Part shown: one piece after another, positions 1 to 6,082 of the stretch
How positions within the stretch are numbered: position 1 is the stretch's first letter
Layout of the letters: each line of letters starts with the position of its first letter
NCBI GenBank assembly: GCA_045603585.1
Contig: JAZUMK010000038.1
Location: 1 to 6,364 of the forward strand
DNA: 6,364 bases
Direction of reading: 5' to 3'
Origin: SFEL01 sp045603585
GTDB lineage: Bacteria; Bacillota; Clostridia; Christensenellales; CAG-138
Notes under the pieces: generated by a model
The model's database searches: none
The model's input: only the letters and a program-made list of their open reading frames with translations
Told to the model about the DNA's origin: nothing
Position numbers and translations under genes: made by a program

Positions 1-486
1 CAGCAGATAAGGCTGCTTACCATGAAGCGCAACAGGCTGTCCGGGCTTATTTCCCTTGCCGAAAGAATAAGAAAAGGAGAAGACATCGTGGATCTTAAAT
101 CATTTGACAAAAGCCATATAGATAAGTACGCAAAGGAAGCAAAGGAACGCTGGGGAGATACCGAGGAATATAAGGAGTACAAGAAGCGCACAGGACCATA
201 CGGCATGGACCAATGGAGAGCTGTGACCCAGTCCATAGAGGATTGCTTTGTGGGCTTCGGCGCGCTGAAGGATGGCGACCCCGCATCCGAGCAGGCTAAG
301 CTTCAGGCCAAGGCATTGCAGGATACCATAACCGCGAACTATTATCCCTGCTCCAAGGAGATACTTTCCCGACTCGGCATGATGTACGTTGCGGATGAGC
401 GCTTCCGGGAGCATATCGACCAAATGGGCGGCCAAGGCACGGCGGAATTTGCGTCAAAGGCAATAGAGGAATACTGCAAAGAATAA
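1..486 (+). CDS. MerR-family regulator, C-terminal TipAS ligand-binding domain (5' end outside window)
   Basis: The reading frame is open from base 1 to the TAA at 484-486, so the gene very probably starts upstream of the window. The visible protein begins with a basic helix (IRLLTMKRNRLSGLISLAERI), like the coiled-coil linker that joins a MerR DNA-binding domain to its effector domain. It is followed by a complete TipAS fold. Two hallmarks are visible: AKEAKERWGDTEEYKEY near the domain start, and LSRLGMMYVADERFREHID then FASKAIEEYC near the end. TipAS domains (TipA, Mta, SkgA) bind peptide antibiotics or other hydrophobic drugs and switch on efflux genes; that role here is inferred from the family. 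An internal ATG at 22 with AAGG nine bases before it would give a 154-residue stand-alone TipAS protein. The gene converges on the ABC operon, so it does not share a transcript with it. The family call is firm; the missing helix-turn-helix is inferred. Confidence 0.85.
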   Translation, partial: QQIRLLTMKRNRLSGLISLAERIRKGEDIVDLKSFDKSHIDKYAKEAKERWGDTEEYKEYKKRTGPYGMDQWRAVTQSIEDCFVGFGALKDGDPASEQAKLQAKALQDTITANYYPCSKEILSRLGMMYVADERFREHIDQMGGQGTAEFASKAIEEYCKE

Positions 487-493
487 GGCAAAT

Positions 494-519
494 AAAAAAG
501 TCCCGCAGGGGACTTTTTT
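494..519. terminator. Bidirectional rho-independent terminator between convergent genes
   Basis: GTCCC (500-504) pairs with GGGAC (509-513) around a four-base GCAG loop. The stem is extended by six A (494-499) against six T (514-519). It reads as hairpin plus T-tract in both directions, so it can end the TipAS regulator transcript on the plus strand (stop codon 8 nt before) and the ABC operon on the minus strand (last stop codon at 533-535). Confidence 0.92.
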
Positions 520-532
520 GTTGCTGTGTTTA

Positions 533-916
533 TCAGTCCGGCAGCCTTTTGCCGCAGCCGGGGCAGAACTCATAATCCGAGTTGGCATTCCGTCCGCAGT
601 AGGGGCAGAAGCGGGCGGTCGTGCCGCTATAATATGTCTGCTGCTGTTCTCCAAAGCGAACATTCAGCGGGTCAGGCTCTTCACCTTCCTCGGTGATATC
701 ATAGGCGGAATAGCGGTTTTCACCGGTGGCGTTTTTATAGTGATACACGGCGTTGACTATGCCTATTAATATGAACAATACGCCAAACAGAGGGAACATA
801 AACGGAGCTCCCATGGATATGGCGGTAATGGTCCAGAATATGCCGAACACTATACCTATAACAGCGCCTATTGCGCTCATGCCGGAAGGGCCGCGGCCGG
901 GCTTTACGCTTTTCAT
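533..916 (-). CDS. Small membrane protein with C-terminal zinc ribbon
   Basis: The protein has 127 residues and unknown function. Residues about 13-34 and 38-58 are two hydrophobic segments split by a short turn (MGAPFM), which suggests a membrane hairpin. A polar, acidic linker (about 60-100) leads to a zinc ribbon in which C104-x2-C107 and C118-x2-C121 (CPYCGR and CPGCGKRLPD) are the four expected zinc ligands. Such ribbons usually lie in the cytosol, which would put both termini inside. The start is supported by AGGAG nine bases before the ATG; this SD overlaps the TAG stop of the permease, so the two genes are probably translationally coupled. It is the last gene of the operon, followed by the shared terminator. 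A role as an accessory or stability subunit of the transporter is only an inference from position. I do not recognise a named family beyond the generic zinc-ribbon class. Confidence 0.85.
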   Translation of the reverse strand: MKSVKPGRGPSGMSAIGAVIGIVFGIFWTITAISMGAPFMFPLFGVLFILIGIVNAVYHYKNATGENRYSAYDITEEGEEPDPLNVRFGEQQQTYYSGTTARFCPYCGRNANSDYEFCPGCGKRLPD

Positions 917-928
917 GGTGATTTACTC

Positions 929-2221
929 CTATTCGTTTCGTATTGCGGTAAGGGGGCTGAGGCGCATAGCCCTTATGGCGGGATACAGGCCGGAAACAAG
1001 GGCGACGGCAATGGAGAATATCAGCGCGCCCAGGGCAAGCCACAGGGGGATCAGCGCATTGAAGCCGCTGGAGCCGATAAATGCATTTATAAGAGCGGCA
1101 AGGCCATAGCTTATGCCAAGGCCGATTGCGCCGCCTATAAGGCCGATGAAGGCAGCCTCTGTAAGGAACAGCATGGCGATGTTATCCATACGGCAGCCCA
1201 GCACCTTTATAATGCCTATTTCACGGGTGCGCTCATATATACTCATCATCATGGTGTTCATTATGCCTATGGCCGCCACAAGCAGCGATACGCCGCCTAT
1301 TGCGCCCAGGAGATACTGTATCTGTGCCATCTGCTGCTCCGCCTGTTCCAGAGAATCCTGCAGGCTGCTTGTGCCGTAGCCCATGGCGTCTATGGCTTCC
1401 TTTACGGGGGTGACGGAGTCGGTACTGTCGCACTTTACCAGAATACTGCTGTAGCTGGAGGTATCCAGCGAAATAAACCGCTCATTTTCCTTGGCAAGCT
1501 TCTGGAGGGCCTGGATATCCATCAGGCAGTACCAGGAAAATTCGTTATTGTCGGGGGATACCTTGCCTACGGCGTCCAAGCGGTAGGTTTTGCCGGGAAC
1601 ATAGCCCGGCTCGGTATTGCGGCTGCCAAAGGCAGAGTTGTAATCAAAGGTGAGCTGAAAGCGGGAATCCATGGTAACTCTGGGGTTGCCATCCCTGTCC
1701 ACTGCCTGCTTGCCGGTGCTGGGATCGTAAAACCAGCTGAGCACGCTTTCACTCATTACTATTTCATAGTTTGAGCCCCCACGCTTATATACGGGATACC
1801 GTCCCTCGGAAAGCTCTATGCCAAACTGTTCGGCAACCTCTCCGTCCACGGCCAGTATGCTGGTATCTGCAACCCATTTGCCGCTTTTGATTATGCCGTA
1901 GGCGTTTATCTGGGGCATTACCGCTGCGACGCCGGGTATCTGGCGGATGGTTTCAACGGCCTTTTTATCCAGCTTGGTTTCGGTGCTGGAGCCGCCGCCG
2001 TTTGGGCTTTCCACCCAGCGCCATGAGCTTACGGTTATATTGGTAAGGCTGCCCATGTTTTCGTAGCTTTCCATGGTGGCCTTGCGTATGCCCACGCCAA
2101 GGGACATCATTACCACTATGGAGGATACGCCTATCACCATGCCGAGCACCGTCAGCACAGCTCTGAGCTTTCTCCTCCACAGGTTCATGAAGGCCATTCT
2201 CAGAAGGTCAGAAAAAATCAT
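929..2221 (-). CDS. ABC transporter permease, MacB/FtsX type
   Basis: The 430-residue protein shows the full MacB-like architecture. A basic N-terminus (LWRRKLRAVLTVLGMVIGVSS) runs into transmembrane helix 1 (about 19-41). A large extracytoplasmic MacB_PCD-like domain follows (about 42-300). Three more helices (about 301-325, 348-378, 393-413) form the FtsX domain. The cytoplasmic coupling motif YERTREIGIIKVLG (329-342) and the terminal SGLYPAIRAMRLSPLTAIR (410-428) are typical of the family. Permeases of this kind do not thread substrate through the membrane; they transmit ATP-driven movement of the ATPase to extracytoplasmic domains, and serve in antibiotic or peptide efflux, lipoprotein handling or peptidase control. 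The ATG follows the upstream TAA by two bases, with GGAGGA about 12 nt before it inside the upstream gene. The partner ATPase and a surface protein are encoded just upstream. Length is normal for the family and I see no defect. Confidence 0.95.
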   Translation of the reverse strand: MIFSDLLRMAFMNLWRRKLRAVLTVLGMVIGVSSIVVMMSLGVGIRKATMESYENMGSLTNITVSSWRWVESPNGGGSSTETKLDKKAVETIRQIPGVAAVMPQINAYGIIKSGKWVADTSILAVDGEVAEQFGIELSEGRYPVYKRGGSNYEIVMSESVLSWFYDPSTGKQAVDRDGNPRVTMDSRFQLTFDYNSAFGSRNTEPGYVPGKTYRLDAVGKVSPDNNEFSWYCLMDIQALQKLAKENERFISLDTSSYSSILVKCDSTDSVTPVKEAIDAMGYGTSSLQDSLEQAEQQMAQIQYLLGAIGGVSLLVAAIGIMNTMMMSIYERTREIGIIKVLGCRMDNIAMLFLTEAAFIGLIGGAIGLGISYGLAALINAFIGSSGFNALIPLWLALGALIFSIAVALVSGLYPAIRAMRLSPLTAIRNE

Positions 2222-2223
2222 TA

Positions 2224-3957
2224 TTAAATATCTTCCTCCAGCATACGTTCGCGGCGCTTACGCAGCGCCTTTACGCCAACTGTACCGCCGCCGCCCAGCG
2301 CGCCTGCTCCGATTACCCAGCCCAGCCAGGACATATCCTTCTTTACAGGTTCGGGCTCCGCCATCATTTCTTCTTGCATGGGATCGGGCATCATTGCCGC
2401 AGGATCTTCCACATAGAGGGAGAAGGGCAGCCGCTCTTCGCCGGGCTCGCCATAAACATCCTCATAGGATATTACAACGGTGCCCTGTATGTCGCCCGCT
2501 TCAGAGGGAATGACAGAAAAGTCAGCAGAGAGAGTTGAGCCGGGGGAAAGGGTGCCGCCGAAGTAGCTTTCTTCCATCCTGAGGCCCTGACCTTCCACAT
2601 CCACCATGCAGTTGTATATGCTGGAGCGGCCCATGTTGTACATGCGCACATACATGGAGCAGGGGGATTCTACCCAGCCCATGTCGTCGTAAATAACAGG
2701 GTCATCGCACTTCAGGCGGATCTTCTGCAGTATGGGAATGGATATGGTTTCGGTGGTGGTATGGGCGGCGTTGGTGGAGGCCGCCTCGTAGGTAAATTCA
2801 AGGCTCAGGGTATATGCCTTGGCTTCCGCATCCGGAGCGGTCTGCAGGGATATCTTCTGGGAGGAACTGTCTTCCCGGGATATTTTGGAAACGTACAGGG
2901 AGTTGCTTCCGCCGCTTGCGGGCACTATTGTGGCGGTGGTATCCGCATCCTTTACCCTTATCTGGATATTCTGAATGCTTTCGGAGGAGGATGTGTTCCT
3001 CAGATCGAAGTTAAGGTCGAAGGTTTCTCCCGCATATATCTTGTCGGAGCTGAGGGAGTAGCTTTCTATTATCAGCCTTGGCACAGAGGCCGCGGCATCG
3101 CCGTTGGCTGCGGTAAGTCCCTTTTCAACGTTTACAAAAAGGCTTACAGTGCCGCTCTTAAGCTCTCCTTCGCTGTTGCGGTAGGTAACGGTGAAATCCA
3201 CCTGCTTTACGCCCACGGTGGCCTTTTTGCTCAGCCGCATGGGATACATGAATTCTATTACCTGCCCGGCGTTCATATAGCCGGAATAGCACAGGGTATA
3301 ATCCACCAGATCAATGTCGAAGGGGAATTTTTCAACGTCTGTGCTGAGCACAGGGGTGACCTTTACATCGTAAACATAGCCCTTTGTGCATACCAAAGGC
3401 AGGCGCAGAGTAAGCTCTTCGCCGTAATCGCCGCTGGGGGTGGGCACGGTTTCTCCGGAAGGATCCACGCTGCTGGTGCGGATGCGGAATTCGGTATCTT
3501 CTACTGTATCTTCGGTGTCCTCGGTATCGTCGGGCTGCTCTGTACGGCTGATATTGAAAGCGGTGCAGGGGGCAAATACCAGATCGCCGGCCTCGCTCTT
3601 AAAGAAGAATTTAAGATCGCCTGAGTTATTGCTTGTGCCGGTAAGGGTGGCGGAGATGTTTACGATGTTGTTGTATGAATTATTGGGAATCACAACAGCA
3701 TTGTCGGACTGCACGTCGGCTCTGACAATTGCGCCGCCTCCATTGCCCACAAGAACAAGGGTGAGGGGGTGGTTGTTATAGTTGTCGATTTTAACGGAAA
3801 AATTGACAGTGCCGTTTATCTCCGCAAAGGAATCTCCCACGGGGGTTATGATAACGTTTGAATCAAGGGTTTCTTCTGCTGCCTGTGCAAAGGAGCAAAG
3901 GGACAGCATTGCACCCATTATAAGCATAAAAGCGGTAAAGCGTTTAATTCTGTTCAT
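2224..3957 (-). CDS. Secreted, membrane-anchored Ig-like (CARDB/NEW3-type) protein of the ABC complex
   Basis: The 577-residue protein has a signal peptide (MNRIKRF, hydrophobic core 8-20, likely cleavage after AQA at 24-26). A first beta-rich region (about 30-138) is followed by an acidic D/E/T-rich linker (about 141-156), then further beta-rich domains. The segment from PRLIIESYSLSS (293-304) through IYAGETFDLNFDLRNTS is typical of CARDB/NEW3 or COG1361-like Ig folds. A proline/methionine/glutamate-rich stalk (519-540) leads to one C-terminal transmembrane helix (about 543-563, glycine-rich GAGALGGGG) and a basic cytoplasmic tail (KALRKRRERM). It should therefore display its Ig domains outside while anchored beside the permease. 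The ATG at 3957 is preferred over an in-frame TTG at 3990 because GGAGG lies about seven bases before it. It overlaps the ATPase gene by 14 bp. In split MacB-like systems such proteins may act as substrate-contacting adaptors; that is inference. A lipoprotein is unlikely because LSLC lacks a proper lipobox. Confidence 0.85.
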   Translation of the reverse strand: MNRIKRFTAFMLIMGAMLSLCSFAQAAEETLDSNVIITPVGDSFAEINGTVNFSVKIDNYNNHPLTLVLVGNGGGAIVRADVQSDNAVVIPNNSYNNIVNISATLTGTSNNSGDLKFFFKSEAGDLVFAPCTAFNISRTEQPDDTEDTEDTVEDTEFRIRTSSVDPSGETVPTPSGDYGEELTLRLPLVCTKGYVYDVKVTPVLSTDVEKFPFDIDLVDYTLCYSGYMNAGQVIEFMYPMRLSKKATVGVKQVDFTVTYRNSEGELKSGTVSLFVNVEKGLTAANGDAAASVPRLIIESYSLSSDKIYAGETFDLNFDLRNTSSSESIQNIQIRVKDADTTATIVPASGGSNSLYVSKISREDSSSQKISLQTAPDAEAKAYTLSLEFTYEAASTNAAHTTTETISIPILQKIRLKCDDPVIYDDMGWVESPCSMYVRMYNMGRSSIYNCMVDVEGQGLRMEESYFGGTLSPGSTLSADFSVIPSEAGDIQGTVVISYEDVYGEPGEERLPFSLYVEDPAAMMPDPMQEEMMAEPEPVKKDMSWLGWVIGAGALGGGGTVGVKALRKRRERMLEEDI

Positions 3958-4690
3958 GGTTTGCCTCCGGGAGAGTGTTGTGGATTGCAAGGGGATTTGG
4001 GTTGATGGTTATTTCAGTTATGCGGCCGTCCAGTATATTTATGACCTTGTCCGCATATTGTGCCATATTTGGGTCGTGGGTGACCATTATGAATGTCTTG
4101 CCGTGGCTGCGGACTGTGCTGCTGATGCTGGCCATGACCTCGTCGGATGTGGCGGAGTCAAGGTTGCCGGTGGGTTCATCTGCAAAGATGATATCCGGAT
4201 CCGGTGCAAGGGCACGGGCGATGCCTACCCTTTGCTGCTGACCGCCTGACATCTGGCCAGGCGTATGGGCCATGTGGCTTTCCAGCCCCACGTCCTTCAA
4301 TGCTTTTTTTGCCATCTTCATGCGCTTTGCGTATGGTATGCCCTTGAAGGAGAGGGGAAGGGCTACGTTTTCCAGAGCTGTATAGTATGGCATAAGGTTG
4401 AATGCCTGAAAGATAAAGCCCACGTATTTCTGGCGGAAAAGTATAAGCTCGCTCTGGGTCATCCGCTCCAGATGCTTTCCGTTTATTACTACCTGACCGG
4501 ACGTTGCGGGTTCAAGGCCGGCAAGGAGGTTCAGCAGGGTGGATTTGCCGCTTCCGCTGCGGCCTATTATGCAGCAGAATTCTCCCGGCATTATCTCAAG
4601 ATCCACTCCCCTGAGGGCGTGAACATCCACGCTGCCTACCCGATATATCTTTTTTGCGTCCCTGACGCTTATAATTGGCTTTTGCTCCAT
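3944..4690 (-). CDS. ABC transporter ATP-binding protein, LolD/MacB type
   Basis: All catalytic motifs of an ABC ATPase are intact in this 248-residue protein: Walker A GRSGSGKST (43-51), Q-loop glutamine in FQAFNLM (Q95), signature MSGGQ (147-151), Walker B IIFADE (167-172) with catalytic E172, D-loop GNLD (175-178) and the switch histidine in VTHD (H205). The QAFNLMPYYTALENVALPL stretch and ADEPTGNLD are typical of the LolD/MacB/FtsE branch, which pairs with FtsX-domain permeases like the one two genes downstream. It hydrolyses ATP in the cytoplasm to drive that permease. A C-terminal extension of about 25 residues beyond the core is poorly conserved in character. The start is supported by GGAG six bases before the ATG. 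It is the first gene of the operon, so its promoter must lie in 4691-4830, where I find no clear consensus. Confidence 0.96.
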   Translation of the reverse strand: MEQKPIISVRDAKKIYRVGSVDVHALRGVDLEIMPGEFCCIIGRSGSGKSTLLNLLAGLEPATSGQVVINGKHLERMTQSELILFRQKYVGFIFQAFNLMPYYTALENVALPLSFKGIPYAKRMKMAKKALKDVGLESHMAHTPGQMSGGQQQRVGIARALAPDPDIIFADEPTGNLDSATSDEVMASISSTVRSHGKTFIMVTHDPNMAQYADKVINILDGRITEITINPNPLAIHNTLPEANHEQN

Positions 4691-4831
4691 CTGTTTCTCC
4701 GAAATAATGATGAAATCACACCTAAAAGTTTAGTATCAACAACGGTATATAGCAAGTGAATAAATCATTAATTTGGCAAATGCTGAGAATAAAAGAAGCG
4801 CAGAGAAAAAACAAAATTTAAGGCAAATACA
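4691..4831 (-). other. Operon leader and upstream region of the ABC operon
   Basis: This A/T-rich stretch contains no open frame of note. On the minus strand it must carry the promoter of the four-gene operon, but no good -35/-10 pair stands out: TACTAA (4735-4730) and TATATA (4751-4746) are -10-like, yet neither has a convincing -35 at 16-18 bp. A short perfect inverted repeat, CTAAA-AG-TTTAG (4722-4733), lies about 32 nt before the ATPase start and could be an operator. No riboswitch-like structure is evident. Confidence 0.4.
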
Positions 4832-4883
4832 AAAGACATCCCAATGCCGTGTTACACTAAAACGGTGCATGATGAATGTCTTT
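4832..4883 (-). terminator. Compound hairpin terminator of the NADAR gene
   Basis: The outer stem AAAGACAT (4832-4839) pairs with ATGTCTTT (4876-4883). Inside it, ATGC and CGT (4844-4850) pair with ACG and GCAT (4862-4870), leaving a two-base GT bulge and an 11-nt loop. On the minus strand the hairpin is followed by TTTTGTATTT, so it should stop transcription from the NADAR gene, whose stop codon lies about 19 nt before it. It also separates that gene from the ABC operon. The outer stem sequence matches that of the tRNA terminator at 6052-6077. Confidence 0.75.
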
Positions 4884-4901
4884 ATTGATAGTATTTAACT
4901 T

Positions 4902-5768
4902 TTATAGCCCTGCTTCCCATGGGTCACAGCATAGGTTTTCATTGGCGTAAGTTCGTCTGATTTCATCCCGTACTTCCATCAGCGCAAACCCAAGCAGATT
5001 TTCACCTTCCCATTGCCGAGGATCCTTTGCGCGGGGATCATCCTCAGAAAGACCGATTCCCCATATGCGATCGTAAGGGCTGGCTTCTACCAATATGCTG
5101 TCTCCTGTGGACAGTAGGAAATTGCGAAGGTCGGGATTTTGAACGAATTTGTTGTAGTTTCCGGTCAGAACCAGCGAATATTTGACGGAATCCCAGAGCT
5201 TGCCGTCAAAGCCCTGTACTGTGCGTCCTAAGGCTTTGATTTCTTTTGGATCGGTACTGGCTTTTATCTGCTCTGCAGCTGCCGCATCTTTAAAAAGCCT
5301 GGCCTTTCCCAACATCATACATTGTTCCATACAGCAAAATTGCTCGCCATGATAGAAAAAATAGGATTTCCACCACTGGCTGAAGCAGCTTTTTCCGATT
5401 TTTCCATCTTTTGAGGGCTGGTGTCCCCAGAACATGAAAAACTCGGGGGATTTATCCGCCGTAAAGGTATTGATAATATTACGTCGGTTATATTTGGGCG
5501 TACCGTTTTTGCGCCATAGTGTTACATACAGATCGCCCTTGTGTACAAACTCACACTCCGCGGCATGGGTAATACATCCAAGCCATGGCAGAGGCTCGGG
5601 AAATAAACGCAGATATTCTTTCTTCTCGGCTTCGTCAAGCTGGCGGTACCAAGGCGCCCATTTTTCCAGATAAGCTTCACCGATGCCCATTCTCCAATGA
5701 ATAGAACTTCTTTCTATATCCGGCAGAGCCATCCATGGAGGCGGCAGGATTTTCTTATTATCAAACAT
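4902..5768 (-). CDS. NADAR (YbiA-like) family N-glycosidase with N-terminal extension
   Basis: Residues about 108-272 of this 288-residue protein form a NADAR domain: FFMFWGHQPSKDG (110-122), a SQWWKSYFFYHGEQFCCMEQCMMLGKA block holding the likely catalytic E148, GFDGKLWD (186-193), SPYDRIWGIG (230-239) and GENLLGFALMEVRDEI (255-270). YbiA-type members hydrolyse the N-glycosidic bond of damaged early riboflavin intermediates. Other NADAR proteins remove ADP-ribose from guanine in DNA and pair with DarT-type toxins. No riboflavin gene or ADP-ribosyltransferase is visible nearby, so the substrate is open. The first 105 residues (PPPWMALPDIERSSIHWRMG, then an aromatic-rich stretch ending near PEPLPWLG) are an extra domain not found in YbiA; its role is unknown. 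AAGGAG lies nine bases before the ATG. The gene stands alone between its own promoter and terminator. Cysteines at 145, 146 and 150 surround the catalytic region. Confidence 0.88.
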   Translation of the reverse strand: MFDNKKILPPPWMALPDIERSSIHWRMGIGEAYLEKWAPWYRQLDEAEKKEYLRLFPEPLPWLGCITHAAECEFVHKGDLYVTLWRKNGTPKYNRRNIINTFTADKSPEFFMFWGHQPSKDGKIGKSCFSQWWKSYFFYHGEQFCCMEQCMMLGKARLFKDAAAAEQIKASTDPKEIKALGRTVQGFDGKLWDSVKYSLVLTGNYNKFVQNPDLRNFLLSTGDSILVEASPYDRIWGIGLSEDDPRAKDPRQWEGENLLGFALMEVRDEIRRTYANENLCCDPWEAGL

Positions 5769-5788
5769 TGTAATAAGCTCCTTTATAG

Positions 5789-5808
5789 TACGACATTATA
5801 CGACATTT
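5789..5808. repeat. 10-bp tandem direct repeat over the NADAR -10 box
   Basis: TACGACATTA (5789-5798) is followed directly by TACGACATTT (5799-5808), nine of ten bases identical, with a period of about one helical turn. The repeat covers the TATAAT on the opposite strand, a position where a bound protein would block RNA polymerase. It may be an operator, but two short copies can also arise by chance. Confidence 0.45.
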
Positions 5809-5823
5809 ACGCGAAAAGCAATT
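5795..5823 (-). promoter_or_regulatory. Probable promoter of the NADAR gene
   Basis: On the minus strand a perfect TATAAT (5800-5795) lies 27 bp before the NADAR start codon, just upstream of the AAGGAG site. The -35 is weak: TTGCTT (5821-5816) gives a 15-bp spacer and ATTGCT (5822-5817) gives 16 bp. The -10 overlaps a 10-bp tandem repeat, which may bear on control. Confidence 0.5.
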
Positions 5824-5891
5824 ATGGTTATGATAACATAATATTTTTATGATGCCAATCATGTAAAAGGAGAAAAGGCTTAACGGCAAAA

Positions 5892-5918
5892 CAAAGAGCA
5901 TCCGATGGATACTCTTTG
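5892..5918 (-). terminator. Terminator hairpin downstream of the displaced tRNA 3' end
   Basis: CAAAGAG (5892-5898) pairs with CTCTTTG (5912-5918), and ATCC (5900-5903) with GGAT (5907-5910) around a GAT loop, with one C/A mismatch. On the minus strand TTTTGCC follows. It sits at the same place relative to the tRNA-like CCA end as the terminator of the intact tRNA-Leu, so it looks like the terminator of a former tRNA gene. Confidence 0.7.
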
Positions 5919-5922
5919 CTTT

Positions 5923-5942
5923 TGGTGCGGCCAGTGAGACTT
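5923..5942 (-). pseudogene. Displaced copy of the tRNA-Leu 3' end
   Basis: These 20 bases match the last 20 of the tRNA-Leu at 6083-6102 with one difference (A at 5937 against C at 6097), at an offset of exactly 160 bp. On the minus strand they give the end of the T-loop, the 3' half of the T-stem (CTCAC), the 3' acceptor strand TGGCCGC and ACCA. No matching 5' acceptor strand, D-arm or anticodon arm is found upstream on the minus strand, so this is not a gene. It may be a leftover attachment site or the tail of a lost duplicate tRNA. Confidence 0.75.
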
Positions 5943-6029
5943 CCCCCGCTGCAGCGGGCCAGCTCGGGGTGCTGAAATCGCGTCACCGGCGCGATTTCTC
6001 CCCTCCCGGGGTCGCACCCTTCAAGTCTC
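5936..6029. repeat. G+C-rich multi-hairpin element bounded by a 7-bp inverted repeat
   Basis: The ends GAGACTT (5936-5942) and AAGTCTC (6023-6029) are perfect inverted repeats; the left one overlaps the displaced tRNA end. Inside are a 14-bp perfect palindrome CCCGCTGCAGCGGG (5945-5958), CAGC/GCTG (5960-5963 with 5971-5974), an 8-bp stem AAATCGCG/CGCGATTT (5975-5982 with 5990-5997, loop TCACCGG), and GGGTGC (5967-5972) able to pair with GCACCC (6014-6019). The block contrasts with its A/T-rich flanks. It could be a small non-autonomous mobile element, a REP-like dispersed repeat, or a structured RNA transcribed from the tRNA promoter. There is no transposase and no plausible protein in it. 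Confidence 0.55.
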
Positions 6030-6051
6030 CCTGCCCGTTCATTGGAAATAT

Positions 6052-6077
6052 AAAAGACATCCTAAACGATGTCTTTT
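6052..6077 (-). terminator. Rho-independent terminator of tRNA-Leu
   Basis: AAAAGACATC (6052-6061) pairs perfectly over ten bases with GATGTCTTTT (6068-6077) around a six-base loop. On the minus strand TTTTATATTT spans and follows the end of the stem. It begins five bases after the CCA end of the tRNA. Confidence 0.88.
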
Positions 6078-6082
6078 GTATT

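Noticed and set aside
2761..3624. Long plus-strand open frame (287 codons) inside the Ig-like protein gene
   Set aside because: It is antisense to a well-supported gene with signal peptide, SD and operon context. Its translation is glycine/tyrosine-rich without domain character, as expected of a shadow frame.
3892..3905. Lipoprotein lipobox in the Ig-like protein (LSLC)
   Set aside because: The residue before the cysteine is leucine, not G/A/S, and a clear AQA signal peptidase I site follows.
3958..3990. TTG start at 3990 giving an 11-residue longer Ig-like protein
   Set aside because: The ATG at 3957 has GGAGG at ideal spacing and begins a standard signal peptide; the extension would put a polar stretch before it.
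5860..5885. Plus-strand SD-like AAAAGGAGAAAAGG
   Set aside because: No ATG, GTG or TTG with an open frame follows at a usable distance.
5945..6010. CRISPR or phage repeat array in the palindromic region
   Set aside because: The motifs are distinct single hairpins, not regularly spaced copies of one repeat.
5923..6040. A second tRNA or tRNA-Sec gene ending at the 5923 CCA
   Set aside because: No GCGGCCA-like 5' acceptor strand, D-arm or anticodon arm exists on the minus strand between 5943 and 6050.
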